In this document: piece after piece, positions 1-6,054 of the stretch
Position numbering within the stretch: the first letter of the stretch is position 1
Layout: each line of letters begins with the position of its first letter
The notes under the pieces: generated by a model
What the model was told of the DNA's origin: nothing
What the model saw: only the letters and a program-made list of their open reading frames with translations
Database searches by the model: none
Position numbers and translations under genes: made by a program
Assembly (NCBI GenBank): GCA_028284105.1
Contig: JANQSK010001051.1
Span: forward strand, 1-7,731
DNA length: 7,731 nucleotides
Direction of reading: 5' to 3'
From: Anaerolineae bacterium
Lineage (GTDB): Bacteria > Chloroflexota > Anaerolineae > Promineifilales > Promineifilaceae

Positions 1-1745
1 ATGCCAAAAAGCGTCCTAATGCACCAGCATACTATGAGCGTATTGATGGGGCATGGGTTCAAACCTCTTGGAAAGAATATAACAACCAAGTTCGTCAAGC
101 GGCAAAATCATTAATTGCTATGGGTGCGGGCAAAGGCGACATCGTCACCATCTTAGGCTTTAATCGCCCAGAATGGGTCATCATGGATCTTGCGATCATG
201 ATGATTGGTGGTGCGGCAGCTGGTATTTACACCACGAATTCATCACACGAATGTAAATACATCGTTGAACATTCAGAAGCACCTGTCATTCTTGTTGAAA
301 ACAAAATGCAATGGGACAAAATGAATGAGGTCCGCGCTGATATTCCAACACTCAAGCACATCGTCACAATGAAAGGTGAAAACATCGATGATGATATGAC
401 TTCCTCTTGGGAAGCATTCATGGAAAAAGGAAAAGACGTACCTGATTCTCAAATCGATGACGCCCTCGCTGGCTTAGAAGCCGATCAATTAGCCACACTC
501 ATTTACACATCAGGAACAACAGGTCCACCAAAGGGTGTAATGTTGTCACACGAAAACCTTGCGGCGACATCTAAGAACAGTGGTCACGTTTTAGAGCTTG
601 GTCCTGAAGATCGTCTCTTGTCATACTTGCCACTCTCTCATATTGCTGAGCAAATGTTCTCAATTCACAGCGCCATTACTTGGGGATATCAGCTTTATTA
701 CGCTCAATACCATCCACAAGATCACCTCAACAGCAATTTGAAAGAAGTTCAACCTACCATCTTGTTTGGTGTTCCAAGAATTTGGGAACGCTTCCATGCA
801 GCCGTTTCAGCTAATATGTCACAAGCGACCGGTATTCGCGCCAACATCGCCAATTGGGCACTTGGCGTTGGAAAGAAAGTGAGCGATTTGAAGAACGCTG
901 GCAAAGATGTTCCTGGTGGGCTCGCTTTCCAACATCGTTTGGCTGATCGATTGGTTTTTTCTAAAGTTAAGGAAGCACTCGGCTTCACTGAAGCGAAGTA
1001 TGGAGTCACAGGTGCTGCACCTGTTGCGAAAGAAATCCTTGAGTTCTTTGCCTCTTTAGACATCACTATTTTGGAAGTGTACGGACAATCTGAAGGGACT
1101 GGTCCAACAACCATCAATCGCCCTGGTGGCACTAAATTTGGTACAGTGGGTCAAGCATGGCCAGGTTCAACCGTTGAGCTCTTAGACGATGGCGAAATCG
1201 TCATGAAGGGGCCAAACGTCTTCAAAGGTTATTACAAGAATGAGGCAGCCACAGCGAGCGATTTGAAAGATGGCTGGTTGCAGTCTGGTGACCTTGGTGC
1301 TTTCGATAAAGATGGCTACTTAACCATTATTGGACGCAAGAAAGAAATTATTATCACCTCTGGTGGTAAGAATATTGCGCCTAAAAACATTGAAGCTGCC
1401 CTCAAGAACATTCCTCTGGTTTCCCAAGCAGTTGTTATTGGCGAGCAACGCCGTTTCCTCACGGCATTGGTAACACTCGAACCAGAAGCAGCGGCTGCAT
1501 TTGCGCAAGCAAATGGCATTAGCGGTGAATTGCACACCAATCAAACAGTCATTGATGCGGTTCAAAAAGGCATTGATGAACTCGTGAATCCTCTGTTCGC
1601 CCGTGTCGAACAAGTACGCAAGTTCAATATCTTGCCACGTGATTTTACTGTGGAAGATGGTGAATTAACGGCAACGATGAAGATTAAACGCCGAGTGGTG
1701 AATGAGCATTTTGCTGATGCGATTGAATCACTTTACTCAGATTAA
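1..1745 (+). CDS. Long-chain acyl-CoA synthetase (AMP-forming), 5' end outside window
   Basis: Activates a long-chain fatty acid with ATP to acyl-AMP and then to acyl-CoA, feeding beta-oxidation or lipid synthesis. The open frame runs in from the left edge: codons from position 3 onward encode A-K-K-R-P-N-A-P-A-Y-Y-E-R and join without a stop to the first in-frame ATG at 120. That ATG is therefore internal, and about 580 residues are visible. The family is usually about 600 residues, so only a short N-terminal piece is missing. Visible motifs are the AMP-binding loop Y-T-S-G-T-T-G-P-P-K-G (about 504-536), the Y-G-Q-S-E-G adenine-binding motif (about 1080-1097), G-W-L-Q-S-G-D-L-G (about 1272-1298), the hinge G-R-K-K-E-I (about 1332-1349), and a C-terminal T-A-T-M-K-I-K-R carrying the likely catalytic Lys (1680-1682). 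It most resembles the FAA1/FadD15 long-chain branch, but chain-length preference cannot be read from sequence. It ends in TAA, followed by a terminator hairpin. Confidence 0.95.
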   Translation, partial: AKKRPNAPAYYERIDGAWVQTSWKEYNNQVRQAAKSLIAMGAGKGDIVTILGFNRPEWVIMDLAIMMIGGAAAGIYTTNSSHECKYIVEHSEAPVILVENKMQWDKMNEVRADIPTLKHIVTMKGENIDDDMTSSWEAFMEKGKDVPDSQIDDALAGLEADQLATLIYTSGTTGPPKGVMLSHENLAATSKNSGHVLELGPEDRLLSYLPLSHIAEQMFSIHSAITWGYQLYYAQYHPQDHLNSNLKEVQPTILFGVPRIWERFHAAVSANMSQATGIRANIANWALGVGKKVSDLKNAGKDVPGGLAFQHRLADRLVFSKVKEALGFTEAKYGVTGAAPVAKEILEFFASLDITILEVYGQSEGTGPTTINRPGGTKFGTVGQAWPGSTVELLDDGEIVMKGPNVFKGYYKNEAATASDLKDGWLQSGDLGAFDKDGYLTIIGRKKEIIITSGGKNIAPKNIEAALKNIPLVSQAVVIGEQRRFLTALVTLEPEAAAAFAQANGISGELHTNQTVIDAVQKGIDELVNPLFARVEQVRKFNILPRDFTVEDGELTATMKIKRRVVNEHFADAIESLYSD

Positions 1746-1775
1746 GCTTTCAGTTTTTGCAATTTAGTTTTATTG

Positions 1776-1806
1776 AAACGGCCGTTTTTCGAAACGGCCG
1801 TTTTTT
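1776..1806 (+). terminator. Rho-independent terminator made of two ACGGCCGT palindromes
   Basis: Two copies of the 12-mer AAACGGCCGTTT (1776-1787 and 1792-1803) flank TTCG. Because each copy is its own reverse complement, the two also pair with each other into a perfect 12-bp stem closed by a UUCG tetraloop, with a T run to 1806. It lies 30 bases after the acyl-CoA synthetase stop. The T run also contains the TAA stop (1805-1807) of the convergent cyclase gene. On the minus strand the hairpin is followed by a poorer T tract, so it should terminate mainly plus-strand transcripts. Confidence 0.88.
1792..1803. repeat. ACGGCCGT palindrome, second copy of the terminator pair
   Basis: The core octamer lies at 1794-1801 inside AAACGGCCGTTT. 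The first copy has its core at 1778-1785. These are two of eight exact copies of the octamer in the window, and the only two that are extragenic. Confidence 0.9.
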
Positions 1807-2563
1807 ATACTATCGCCACGACCCTAGCTGGCGCTGCGCTTCCCCGCACAATTTTTAATGGAAAGCAGGCTACCTTAAAACCGTGACTAGGTAATTGATC
1901 TAAATTCATCAATCGTTCAATTTGGGAATACGGCAAATCTGCTTGGTGTGCTGACCAAAAGATGCCCTTCTCCTGTGCTTTTAAGGCTTCCTCAGCCTGC
2001 ATATTCAGCGGCTTGTCCCATCCCCAAGCATCAATCCCCATCACGCGAATGCCTTGGTCAAAAAACCAATGTGTCGCCTCAGCTGACACGCCACAACCCC
2101 GAAACATGTAGTCTGAATTGCCATAATATTTATCACAGCCAGTCCGAATAAGAACAATATCTAATGGTTTGAGAACAACTTCAATTTTCTCAAGTGCAGA
2201 CTGAGCGTCCTCTGGCGTCACGACCTCCCCATCCGCTTTGTGAGTCATGTCGAGAACAACGGCGTCATTGAAAAACCATTCAAGAGGCAGTTCATCAATT
2301 GTTTGGGCGGGTTCTCCTTGAATGAGGCTGTTGTAATGCCAAGGGGCATCAACATGCGTACTGTTATGTGTGCCAAGCTGCCGAATGGTTTCGACTGCCC
2401 AACCCTCTTCATCTCTCAATAGGTGTGCCGGAACGTTTAACATCGATTGAATGTGGGCTGCACCCCCTTGATGATCACTGTATTCAATTTCAGTTCTAAA
2501 AAATGGGGGTACACCCTCTGGACTAGTTGATATGGGTGTTGATAAATCAATAAATTGAGCCAT
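1805..2563 (-). CDS. Cyclase family protein (kynurenine formamidase-like metal-dependent hydrolase)
   Basis: A 252-residue protein of the cyclase/KynB fold, whose members hydrolyse amide or ester bonds using divalent metal. The metal-binding signature is present as G-T-H-N-S-T-H-V-D-A-P-W-H (residues 64-76), giving candidate ligands H66, H70, D72 and H76. The usual distal elements are also visible: G-I-D-A-W-G-W-D around 177-183, an Y-S-Q-I-E-R-L-M-N-L-D stretch (212-222) with the conserved Glu at 216, and a C-terminal P-L-K-I-V-R-G-S-A-A-P-A-R (235-247). Length is normal for the family. The ATG at 2561-2563 is supported by a strong GGAGG four bases upstream. No tryptophan-catabolism neighbours (kynureninase, tryptophan dioxygenase) are in the window, so the true substrate is open and kynB should not be assigned. 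The gene is convergent with the acyl-CoA synthetase and divergent from the beta-helix gene. Confidence 0.92.
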   Translation of the reverse strand: MAQFIDLSTPISTSPEGVPPFFRTEIEYSDHQGGAAHIQSMLNVPAHLLRDEEGWAVETIRQLGTHNSTHVDAPWHYNSLIQGEPAQTIDELPLEWFFNDAVVLDMTHKADGEVVTPEDAQSALEKIEVVLKPLDIVLIRTGCDKYYGNSDYMFRGCGVSAEATHWFFDQGIRVMGIDAWGWDKPLNMQAEEALKAQEKGIFWSAHQADLPYSQIERLMNLDQLPSHGFKVACFPLKIVRGSAAPARVVAIV

Positions 2564-2567
2564 GGTT

Positions 2568-2572
2568 CCTCC
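2568..2572 (-). promoter_or_regulatory. Ribosome binding site of the cyclase gene
   Basis: The minus strand reads GCGGAGGAACC before the ATG. GGAGG pairs perfectly with the 16S anti-Shine-Dalgarno at a short spacing of four bases, which fixes the start at 2563. Confidence 0.85.
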
Positions 2573-2592
2573 GCTTCGACAATCGTTTTTTC

Positions 2593-2615
2593 AAAAAAGG
2601 TCATAGACCCTTTTT
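2593..2615 (-). other. Terminator-like hairpin in the cyclase leader
   Basis: On the minus strand AAAAAGGGTC, loop TAT, then GACCTTTTTT form a stem with one extra G, ending in a run of T. It lies about 30 bases before the cyclase ATG and could act as a leader attenuator or as a terminator for a transcript arriving from upstream. The plus strand gives a similar but slightly weaker structure. I see no gene in the whole divergent gap 2564-2770 and no convincing consensus promoter for either flanking gene. Confidence 0.35.
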
Positions 2616-2770
2616 CCTCTCCATCTACCTTGAGCAATTTAATATCATACCTTTTGGAGCCAAGAGAGATTACCCCAGATGTCACGCTACTCAAAAAGTG
2701 ACCATAATTCTTCTTTCTTGAGCATTGCAAAACCCAAATTAATTATCATTTTTAACAAAGAGAAGTATCT

Positions 2771-4972
2771 ATGCCATCATTGCACCATCCACGATTGCCA
2801 TTAACGGCCGTGTTCACGAGAATTTTTATCTTACTTATCCCCCTATTCCTCACCCTATTCACATTCATAAAGATGATCGAAGCCCCCCCAGTTCAGGCGA
2901 TGGCTGTAAACTGTAGCAACAGCAGTTGGAGTGTTGGCACTGAAGCTGATTTTAACGATGCAATTAGCTGTTTTAATGGCAAAACATCAGCTGGAAACTA
3001 TGCCATTTCCTTCACACAAGTGATTAGCCTAACAGATGACACTACTGTGATAGATAACGATAGAGTGGGTGTGAACCTTGTTATAGATGGCGACGGCTTT
3101 GCACTTGATGGGCAAGACTTATCGAATGTTCAACCTATTTATATAGGTTTTGATACGGCCGTTACTCTACAAAACATCACCATTATGCGTGGACATGATA
3201 GTAGCGGAGGCGGTGTCGTTAATACTGGATTCCTAACCATTCAAAACAGCATCATTCGTGACAATACTGCAGATAACCACTCTGGAGGTATTGATAACCA
3301 TGGTGTATTGACTATTACACACAGCACCATCTCAGGAAATGATGGGGGGCATTTTGGGGGTGGTATTTCCAGTAGTTTAAGTGCTGAACTGATTATTGAA
3401 CACAGCACCATTAGCAATAATAGCGTGACAAGTAACGGTGGTGGAATTGACAATGACGGCACACTAACCATCCGGAACAGTACCATTAATGGCAACAGCG
3501 CCAATTCAGGAGGTGGAATTTTCATCGGCGGCGGCAATACCACCATCCAAAACAGTACGGTTAGTGGCAACAACGGGTTAATGGGGAGTGCCATAAATTT
3601 AGAAGGGAACGCCACCATCCAAAACAGCACAATTTCAGGAAACGGTGGCGCAGTTGCACTCCATCACAATGTTTCTCCAATGATCCAAATGGATAACAAT
3701 ATCATTTCCAATCCAACTGCTACTGCTAACTGTTCTCGTTTATTCCCTTCCAATGGATACAACATAGACAGCGATGGTAGCTGCGAATTTAGCAATACAG
3801 GGGACATTTCTAATCAGGACCCGCTCCTTGGTCCATTACAGGACAATGGGGGCGCTACATTTACTCATGCGCTATTAGAAGGGAGCCCTGCAATTAATGC
3901 AGGCAGTACTACGTTAACTGAAGACCAACGTGGCATCGTTCGCCCCCAAAATGGAGGAGACGATATTGGTGCATTCGAATGGGAGTTTGATTGTACTGAA
4001 CAACCTTGGATTGTTGCGACTGAGGCATCTCTTAGCGATGCCATCAACTGCTACAATGATAAATCAATCGTAGCCACTTATACTATCTCCCTCACTGAGG
4101 GAATTAGTCTAACAACTAGCCCATCATCTATCAACAATAATACGTCTGGCGTTGAGCTTTTAATTGAAGGGAATGATTTTGCTGTCGATGGACAATATCT
4201 GGCGGATGTACGGCCGTTTCACATTGCCGCCAACACGATAGTCACCATCCAAAACATTTCTATTATGAGAGGCGACCTATCAGCAACACTCAATGGAGGT
4301 GGCATCTTGAACGAAGGGACATTAACTGTCAATAATAGCCATATTAAAGATAACTCTGCTGACTCTGGAGGTGGCATTTACAATAACAGCACTTTGGAAT
4401 TGAATAACAGCACATTGAGCAATAACGTTACCCTTAATGAAGGAGGTGGGCTTTTTAGTGGGAATAGTGGCTTGGTTACTATCCAAAACAGTACCTTTAG
4501 CGAGAATACGGCCGTTGGTGGTGGGGGGGCAATCTACAATCTTCGAACCTTTACGATAAGAAATAGCACCATTGCCAACAATTCAGCCATGACAGGCGGT
4601 GGTATTGAAAACGCTGGCGGCACACTGACTGTTGACAATACAATTGTTGCCAATAGTCTGAGCGGTAATGATTGTTCAGGCACATTGACATCCAACGGCT
4701 ACAACTTAGATAGTGATGGAACCTGTAACTTTAATGGGACAGGTGATATCTCAAATCAAGACCCCTTACTTGGCCCCCTCCAGGACAATGGAGGTGATAC
4801 CTGGACACATACTTTACTAGAAGACAGTCCAGCCATTGATGCTGGAAATTCGTTGTTAACAGAAGATCAGCGGGGTGAACTACGACCACAAGGGTCAAAT
4901 CCCGATATTGGGGCAATTGAGGTAGAAGCGACAGAATTCAAGATTTTTATGCCGCTTCTCCATTCTCCTTAA
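2771..4972 (+). CDS. Secreted choice-of-anchor Q parallel beta-helix protein, two tandem modules
   Basis: A 733-residue exported protein. Residues 1-45 form a long signal peptide: a basic and His-containing start, a hydrophobic core at about 18-34 (I-F-I-L-L-I-P-L-F-L-T-L-F), and a likely cleavage near V-Q-A-M-A. The mature protein has two copies of one module, residues about 48-405 and 408-719. Each begins with a Cys pair (C48/C67; C408/C427) and a D-G or E-G-N-D-F-A-hydrophobic segment. Coils of the G-G-G-I-x-N-x-G-T-L-T-I-x-N-S-T-I type follow, typical of right-handed beta helices. Each ends with the choice-of-anchor Q signature: a second Cys pair (C321/C338; C635/C652), N-Q-D-P-L-L-G-P-L-Q-D-N-G-G, S-P-A-I-(N/D)-A-G, and D-Q-R-G with D-I-G-A. 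The tail E-F-K-I-F-M-P-L-L-H-S-P resembles short C-terminal tails seen on Chloroflexota surface proteins. Function is unknown; adhesion or polysaccharide binding is plausible. The Shine-Dalgarno is weak (AGAGAAG, 2761-2766 region). Confidence 0.88.
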   Translation: MPSLHHPRLPLTAVFTRIFILLIPLFLTLFTFIKMIEAPPVQAMAVNCSNSSWSVGTEADFNDAISCFNGKTSAGNYAISFTQVISLTDDTTVIDNDRVGVNLVIDGDGFALDGQDLSNVQPIYIGFDTAVTLQNITIMRGHDSSGGGVVNTGFLTIQNSIIRDNTADNHSGGIDNHGVLTITHSTISGNDGGHFGGGISSSLSAELIIEHSTISNNSVTSNGGGIDNDGTLTIRNSTINGNSANSGGGIFIGGGNTTIQNSTVSGNNGLMGSAINLEGNATIQNSTISGNGGAVALHHNVSPMIQMDNNIISNPTATANCSRLFPSNGYNIDSDGSCEFSNTGDISNQDPLLGPLQDNGGATFTHALLEGSPAINAGSTTLTEDQRGIVRPQNGGDDIGAFEWEFDCTEQPWIVATEASLSDAINCYNDKSIVATYTISLTEGISLTTSPSSINNNTSGVELLIEGNDFAVDGQYLADVRPFHIAANTIVTIQNISIMRGDLSATLNGGGILNEGTLTVNNSHIKDNSADSGGGIYNNSTLELNNSTLSNNVTLNEGGGLFSGNSGLVTIQNSTFSENTAVGGGGAIYNLRTFTIRNSTIANNSAMTGGGIENAGGTLTVDNTIVANSLSGNDCSGTLTSNGYNLDSDGTCNFNGTGDISNQDPLLGPLQDNGGDTWTHTLLEDSPAIDAGNSLLTEDQRGELRPQGSNPDIGAIEVEATEFKIFMPLLHSP
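2804..2811. repeat. ACGGCCGT palindrome in the signal-peptide coding region
   Basis: Exact octamer, read in codon phase as ACG-GCC-GTG, encoding T12-A13-V14 of the secreted protein. Confidence 0.85.
2912..3985 (+). repeat. Beta-helix module 1 (coding tandem duplication)
   Basis: Encodes residues 48-405 of the secreted protein. It matches module 2 along its whole length in order: Cys-pair head, beta-helix coils, second Cys pair, Q-type end motif. It is about 45 residues longer, mainly through extra helix coils. DNA identity is patchy, so the duplication is old. Confidence 0.8.
3155..3162. repeat. ACGGCCGT palindrome in beta-helix module 1
   Basis: Exact octamer, again in codon phase as T-A-V (residues 129-131), at the segment just before the Q-N-I-T-I-M-R-G strand. 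Confidence 0.85.
4210..4217. repeat. ACGGCCGT palindrome in beta-helix module 2
   Basis: Exact octamer, here in a different codon phase (GTA-CGG-CCG-TTT), encoding V-R-P-F. Its presence in more than one phase argues that the DNA word, not the peptide, is selected. It is not at the homologous position of the module 1 copy. Confidence 0.85.
4508..4515. repeat. ACGGCCGT palindrome in a beta-helix coil
   Basis: Exact octamer in T-A-V phase (residues 580-582), within a coil that otherwise follows the N-S-A consensus of its neighbours. Confidence 0.85.
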
Positions 4973-4982
4973 TAATCGGACC

Positions 4983-5015
4983 AGACATGACGTTTTTTAA
5001 AAAAACGTCATGTCT
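4983..5015. terminator. Bidirectional terminator or barrier hairpin between convergent genes
   Basis: AGACATGACG followed by six T, then seven A followed by CGTCATGTCT, form an almost uninterrupted inverted repeat in the 58-base gap between the stops of the beta-helix gene (+) and the selenoprotein gene (-). Ten mixed base pairs plus several A-T pairs can form. The T run is inside the stem rather than after it, so it is not a textbook intrinsic terminator in either direction, but its symmetric placement suits a shared transcript end. Confidence 0.65.
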
Positions 5016-5030
5016 CTTCATATTTAACTC

Positions 5031-5990
5031 TCAGTGCTCACCATACAAAACCTCAAATAGCTTTTCAACCCCTACCAAGGCTGCCCCATACGCCCCTGCA
5101 ATCGTGATCTCATAGATCATCTCATCCGTATAGCCATCTTTTTTCAAAGCTTCTACCTGCCTATCAACAATCTTATAGGCGTAGAGCGCCACTTTTTTCA
5201 GATAGCGCTCAAGCTCTTTGGGCAAAGGGTCTTGCTCAGATCGCGTTTGCCCTCGTTGAACTGCCGAAAATGCTTCTGCAGACTGTCTAAGCTCTGGAGT
5301 AGTTTTTCCTGGTGCATTTAGGATTGCATCACGCGTTAGAGCCAGTTCAGTTGGGCGGATATGACCATCAGCATCCGTCATCCAAATGGGATCAGCTTGG
5401 GCTCCTTTTTGGAAACGGCCGCTTCTGTTGAGCATCTTTGTTTCCATCGCCTGTTGTTTTTCATTTAAGATTTCAAAATCAAATGAATCAGCAAGCCGGT
5501 TCATGAAATTAAAATGGAATGATACATTGGCAACCTCACGCATGGCATGGTCATCTAAACCATCTTCTCGAAGTTGTTCAACAAATTGGGGATCAATCGA
5601 CATGGGATCTAGCGTCAATCGCTCCAAAAGGCGAAGAGCCGCATGCGTCTTTTCGGGTAAAACGGCCGTTTTCCAATCATTTAAAACGGCATCCATTGTG
5701 TCTTGAGGAATATGCGTCGCTGCAACTGCAGCGTGCGCCGCTGTTCAAAAATTACAGCTATTCAATCGGGAGACAAACGCAGCAAAAAGCTCAGCTTCTC
5801 CCTTATTCCACCCACCAGAGCCAGCCATTCCACGAAGCAAATAATCTCGTAAATCTTTTGTTAGCAAATCAGGTCGATAGGTCAAGGCTAAAGGTGGCCC
5901 TGAATAAATACCTGCTTGTAGTTTCATAAACCCTAATGCAATTCGAAGGGGAAACGGCCGTTTGCCACCTTTCAATAAATCAATACGCAT
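5031..5990 (-). CDS. AhpD/carboxymuconolactone-decarboxylase-like selenoprotein (in-frame UGA read as Sec)
   Basis: A 319-residue protein if the TGA at 5745-5747 is decoded as selenocysteine. Without recoding, the frame would appear as 81 and 221 codons in the same phase. The N-terminal domain matches the AhpD-type active site: E67, then C79-N-F-U82, then H86. This keeps the E-x11-C-x-x-C-x-x-x-H spacing of the family with Sec in place of the second Cys. In AhpD the CxxC pair and His reduce hydroperoxides, and as I recall the second Cys is the peroxidatic residue, so Sec there makes chemical sense. Residues about 139-175 (L-R-E-D-G-L-D-D-H, F-N-F-M-N-R-L-A-D) and 255-317 (L-P-K-E-L-E-R-Y, D-G-Y-T-D-E-M-I-Y-E-I, A-G-A-Y-G-A-A-L) look like further helical repeats of the same superfamily lacking CxxC. 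Mixed Cys/Sec alkylhydroperoxidase-related families are known. The ATG at 5988-5990 has an AAGGAA site. No SelA, SelB or tRNA-Sec is in the window. A C-to-TGA nonsense mutation or sequencing error is the alternative. Confidence 0.83.
5416..5421. repeat. Degenerate palindrome copy (ACGGCCGC)
   Basis: The core CGGCCG is intact but the outer pair is broken (A...C). It encodes S-G-R-F in the selenoprotein on the minus strand. Probably a decayed or unformed copy of the octamer. Confidence 0.5.
5662..5669. repeat. ACGGCCGT palindrome in the selenoprotein gene
   Basis: Exact octamer within AAAACGGCCGTTTT, a 14-base perfect palindrome. Read as T-A-V in K-T-A-V-L-P on the minus strand. Confidence 0.85.
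5714..5738 (-). promoter_or_regulatory. Candidate bacterial SECIS stem-loop
   Basis: In mRNA sense, after the UGA and six bases (ACAGCG), GCG-CA-CGCUGC pairs with GCAGCG-A-CGC around the loop AGUU. This gives six perfect upper pairs, a small CA/A internal loop and three lower G-C pairs. The second loop base is G, lying 19 bases after the UGA, within the roughly 16-37 base window described for bacterial SECIS elements, which favour a G in the first two loop positions. Caution: the stretch encodes Ala-rich helix (GCG, GCT, GCA codons), which favours GC-rich pairing by itself. Confidence 0.7.
5745..5747 (-). other. In-frame UGA, predicted selenocysteine codon (Sec82)
   Basis: The minus strand reads AGC-TGT-AAT-TTT-TGA-ACA-GCG-GCG-CAC, i.e. 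S-C-N-F-U-T-A-A-H. Sense codons continue for 237 residues to the terminal TGA at 5031-5033, so UGA is both an internal sense codon and the stop of this gene. Confidence 0.8.
5954..5961. repeat. ACGGCCGT palindrome near the selenoprotein start
   Basis: Exact octamer within AAACGGCCGTTT, identical to the 12-mer used in the terminator at 1776-1803. Read as R-P-F on the minus strand (residues 11-13). Confidence 0.85.
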
Positions 5991-5996
5991 TTTATG

Positions 5997-6002
5997 TTCC
6001 TT
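5997..6002 (-). promoter_or_regulatory. Ribosome binding site of the selenoprotein gene
   Basis: AAGGAA on the minus strand, six bases before ATG 5990. By contrast the ATG at 5696, which would start the downstream 221-codon piece, has no such site, supporting one continuous gene. Confidence 0.7.
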
Positions 6003-6016
6003 ATTCGAAAAATCCG

Positions 6017-6053
6017 ATATTTACGACACAACATATGTCATATTTATGACACA
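6017..6053. promoter_or_regulatory. Operator-like dyad and direct repeats upstream of the selenoprotein gene
   Basis: TGTCATA (6036-6042), TT, TATGACA (6045-6051) is a perfect 7-bp inverted repeat. A further half-site TACGACA lies at 6022-6028, so ATATTTACGACACA (6017-6030) and ATATTTATGACACA (6040-6053) are 14-bp direct repeats with one mismatch, offset by 23 bp (about two helical turns). The dyad covers the predicted transcription start of the minus-strand promoter, a classic repressor position. The regulator family is unknown; TetR- or MarR-like would fit. Confidence 0.6.
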
Positions 6054-6054
6054 G

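Larger units (their letters stand above)
3992..4927 (+). repeat. Beta-helix module 2 (coding tandem duplication)
   Basis: Encodes residues 408-719. The shared anchors with module 1 are V-(D/E)-G-x-D-F-A-like and V-x-P-x-x-I-hydrophobic segments leading to I-M-R-G, and the near-identical N-Q-D-P-L-L-G-P-L-Q-D-N-G-G stretch. Confidence 0.8.

Noticed and set aside
1..3. ATG at the very first base as a gene start
   Set aside because: It is in a different frame from the acyl-CoA synthetase, whose reading frame is already open at position 3.
2437..2730. A 97-codon minus-strand frame overlapping the cyclase start
   Set aside because: It overlaps the conserved N-terminus of the cyclase in another frame, has no recognisable motif or ribosome site, and spans the leader hairpin.
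4511..4530. Run of seven G in the beta-helix gene as a phase-variation tract
   Set aside because: The run is short, it encodes the glycine motif of a beta-helix coil, and the frame is intact. Ordinary Gly codons explain it.
3237..4620. CRISPR-like or minisatellite repeats in the A/C-rich repeated stretches
   Set aside because: The recurring ACCATCCAAAACAG-type words encode T-I-Q-N-S beta-helix coils at irregular spacing inside one open frame.
5031..5696. A separate 221-codon gene starting at ATG 5696
   Set aside because: It has no Shine-Dalgarno, begins in the middle of a conserved domain, and is in the same frame as the upstream piece across a single TGA.
5745..5747. Pseudogene caused by a nonsense mutation
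   Set aside because: Not excluded, but the TGA falls precisely on the catalytic Cys position, a SECIS-like hairpin follows, and the remaining frame, promoter and ribosome site are intact.
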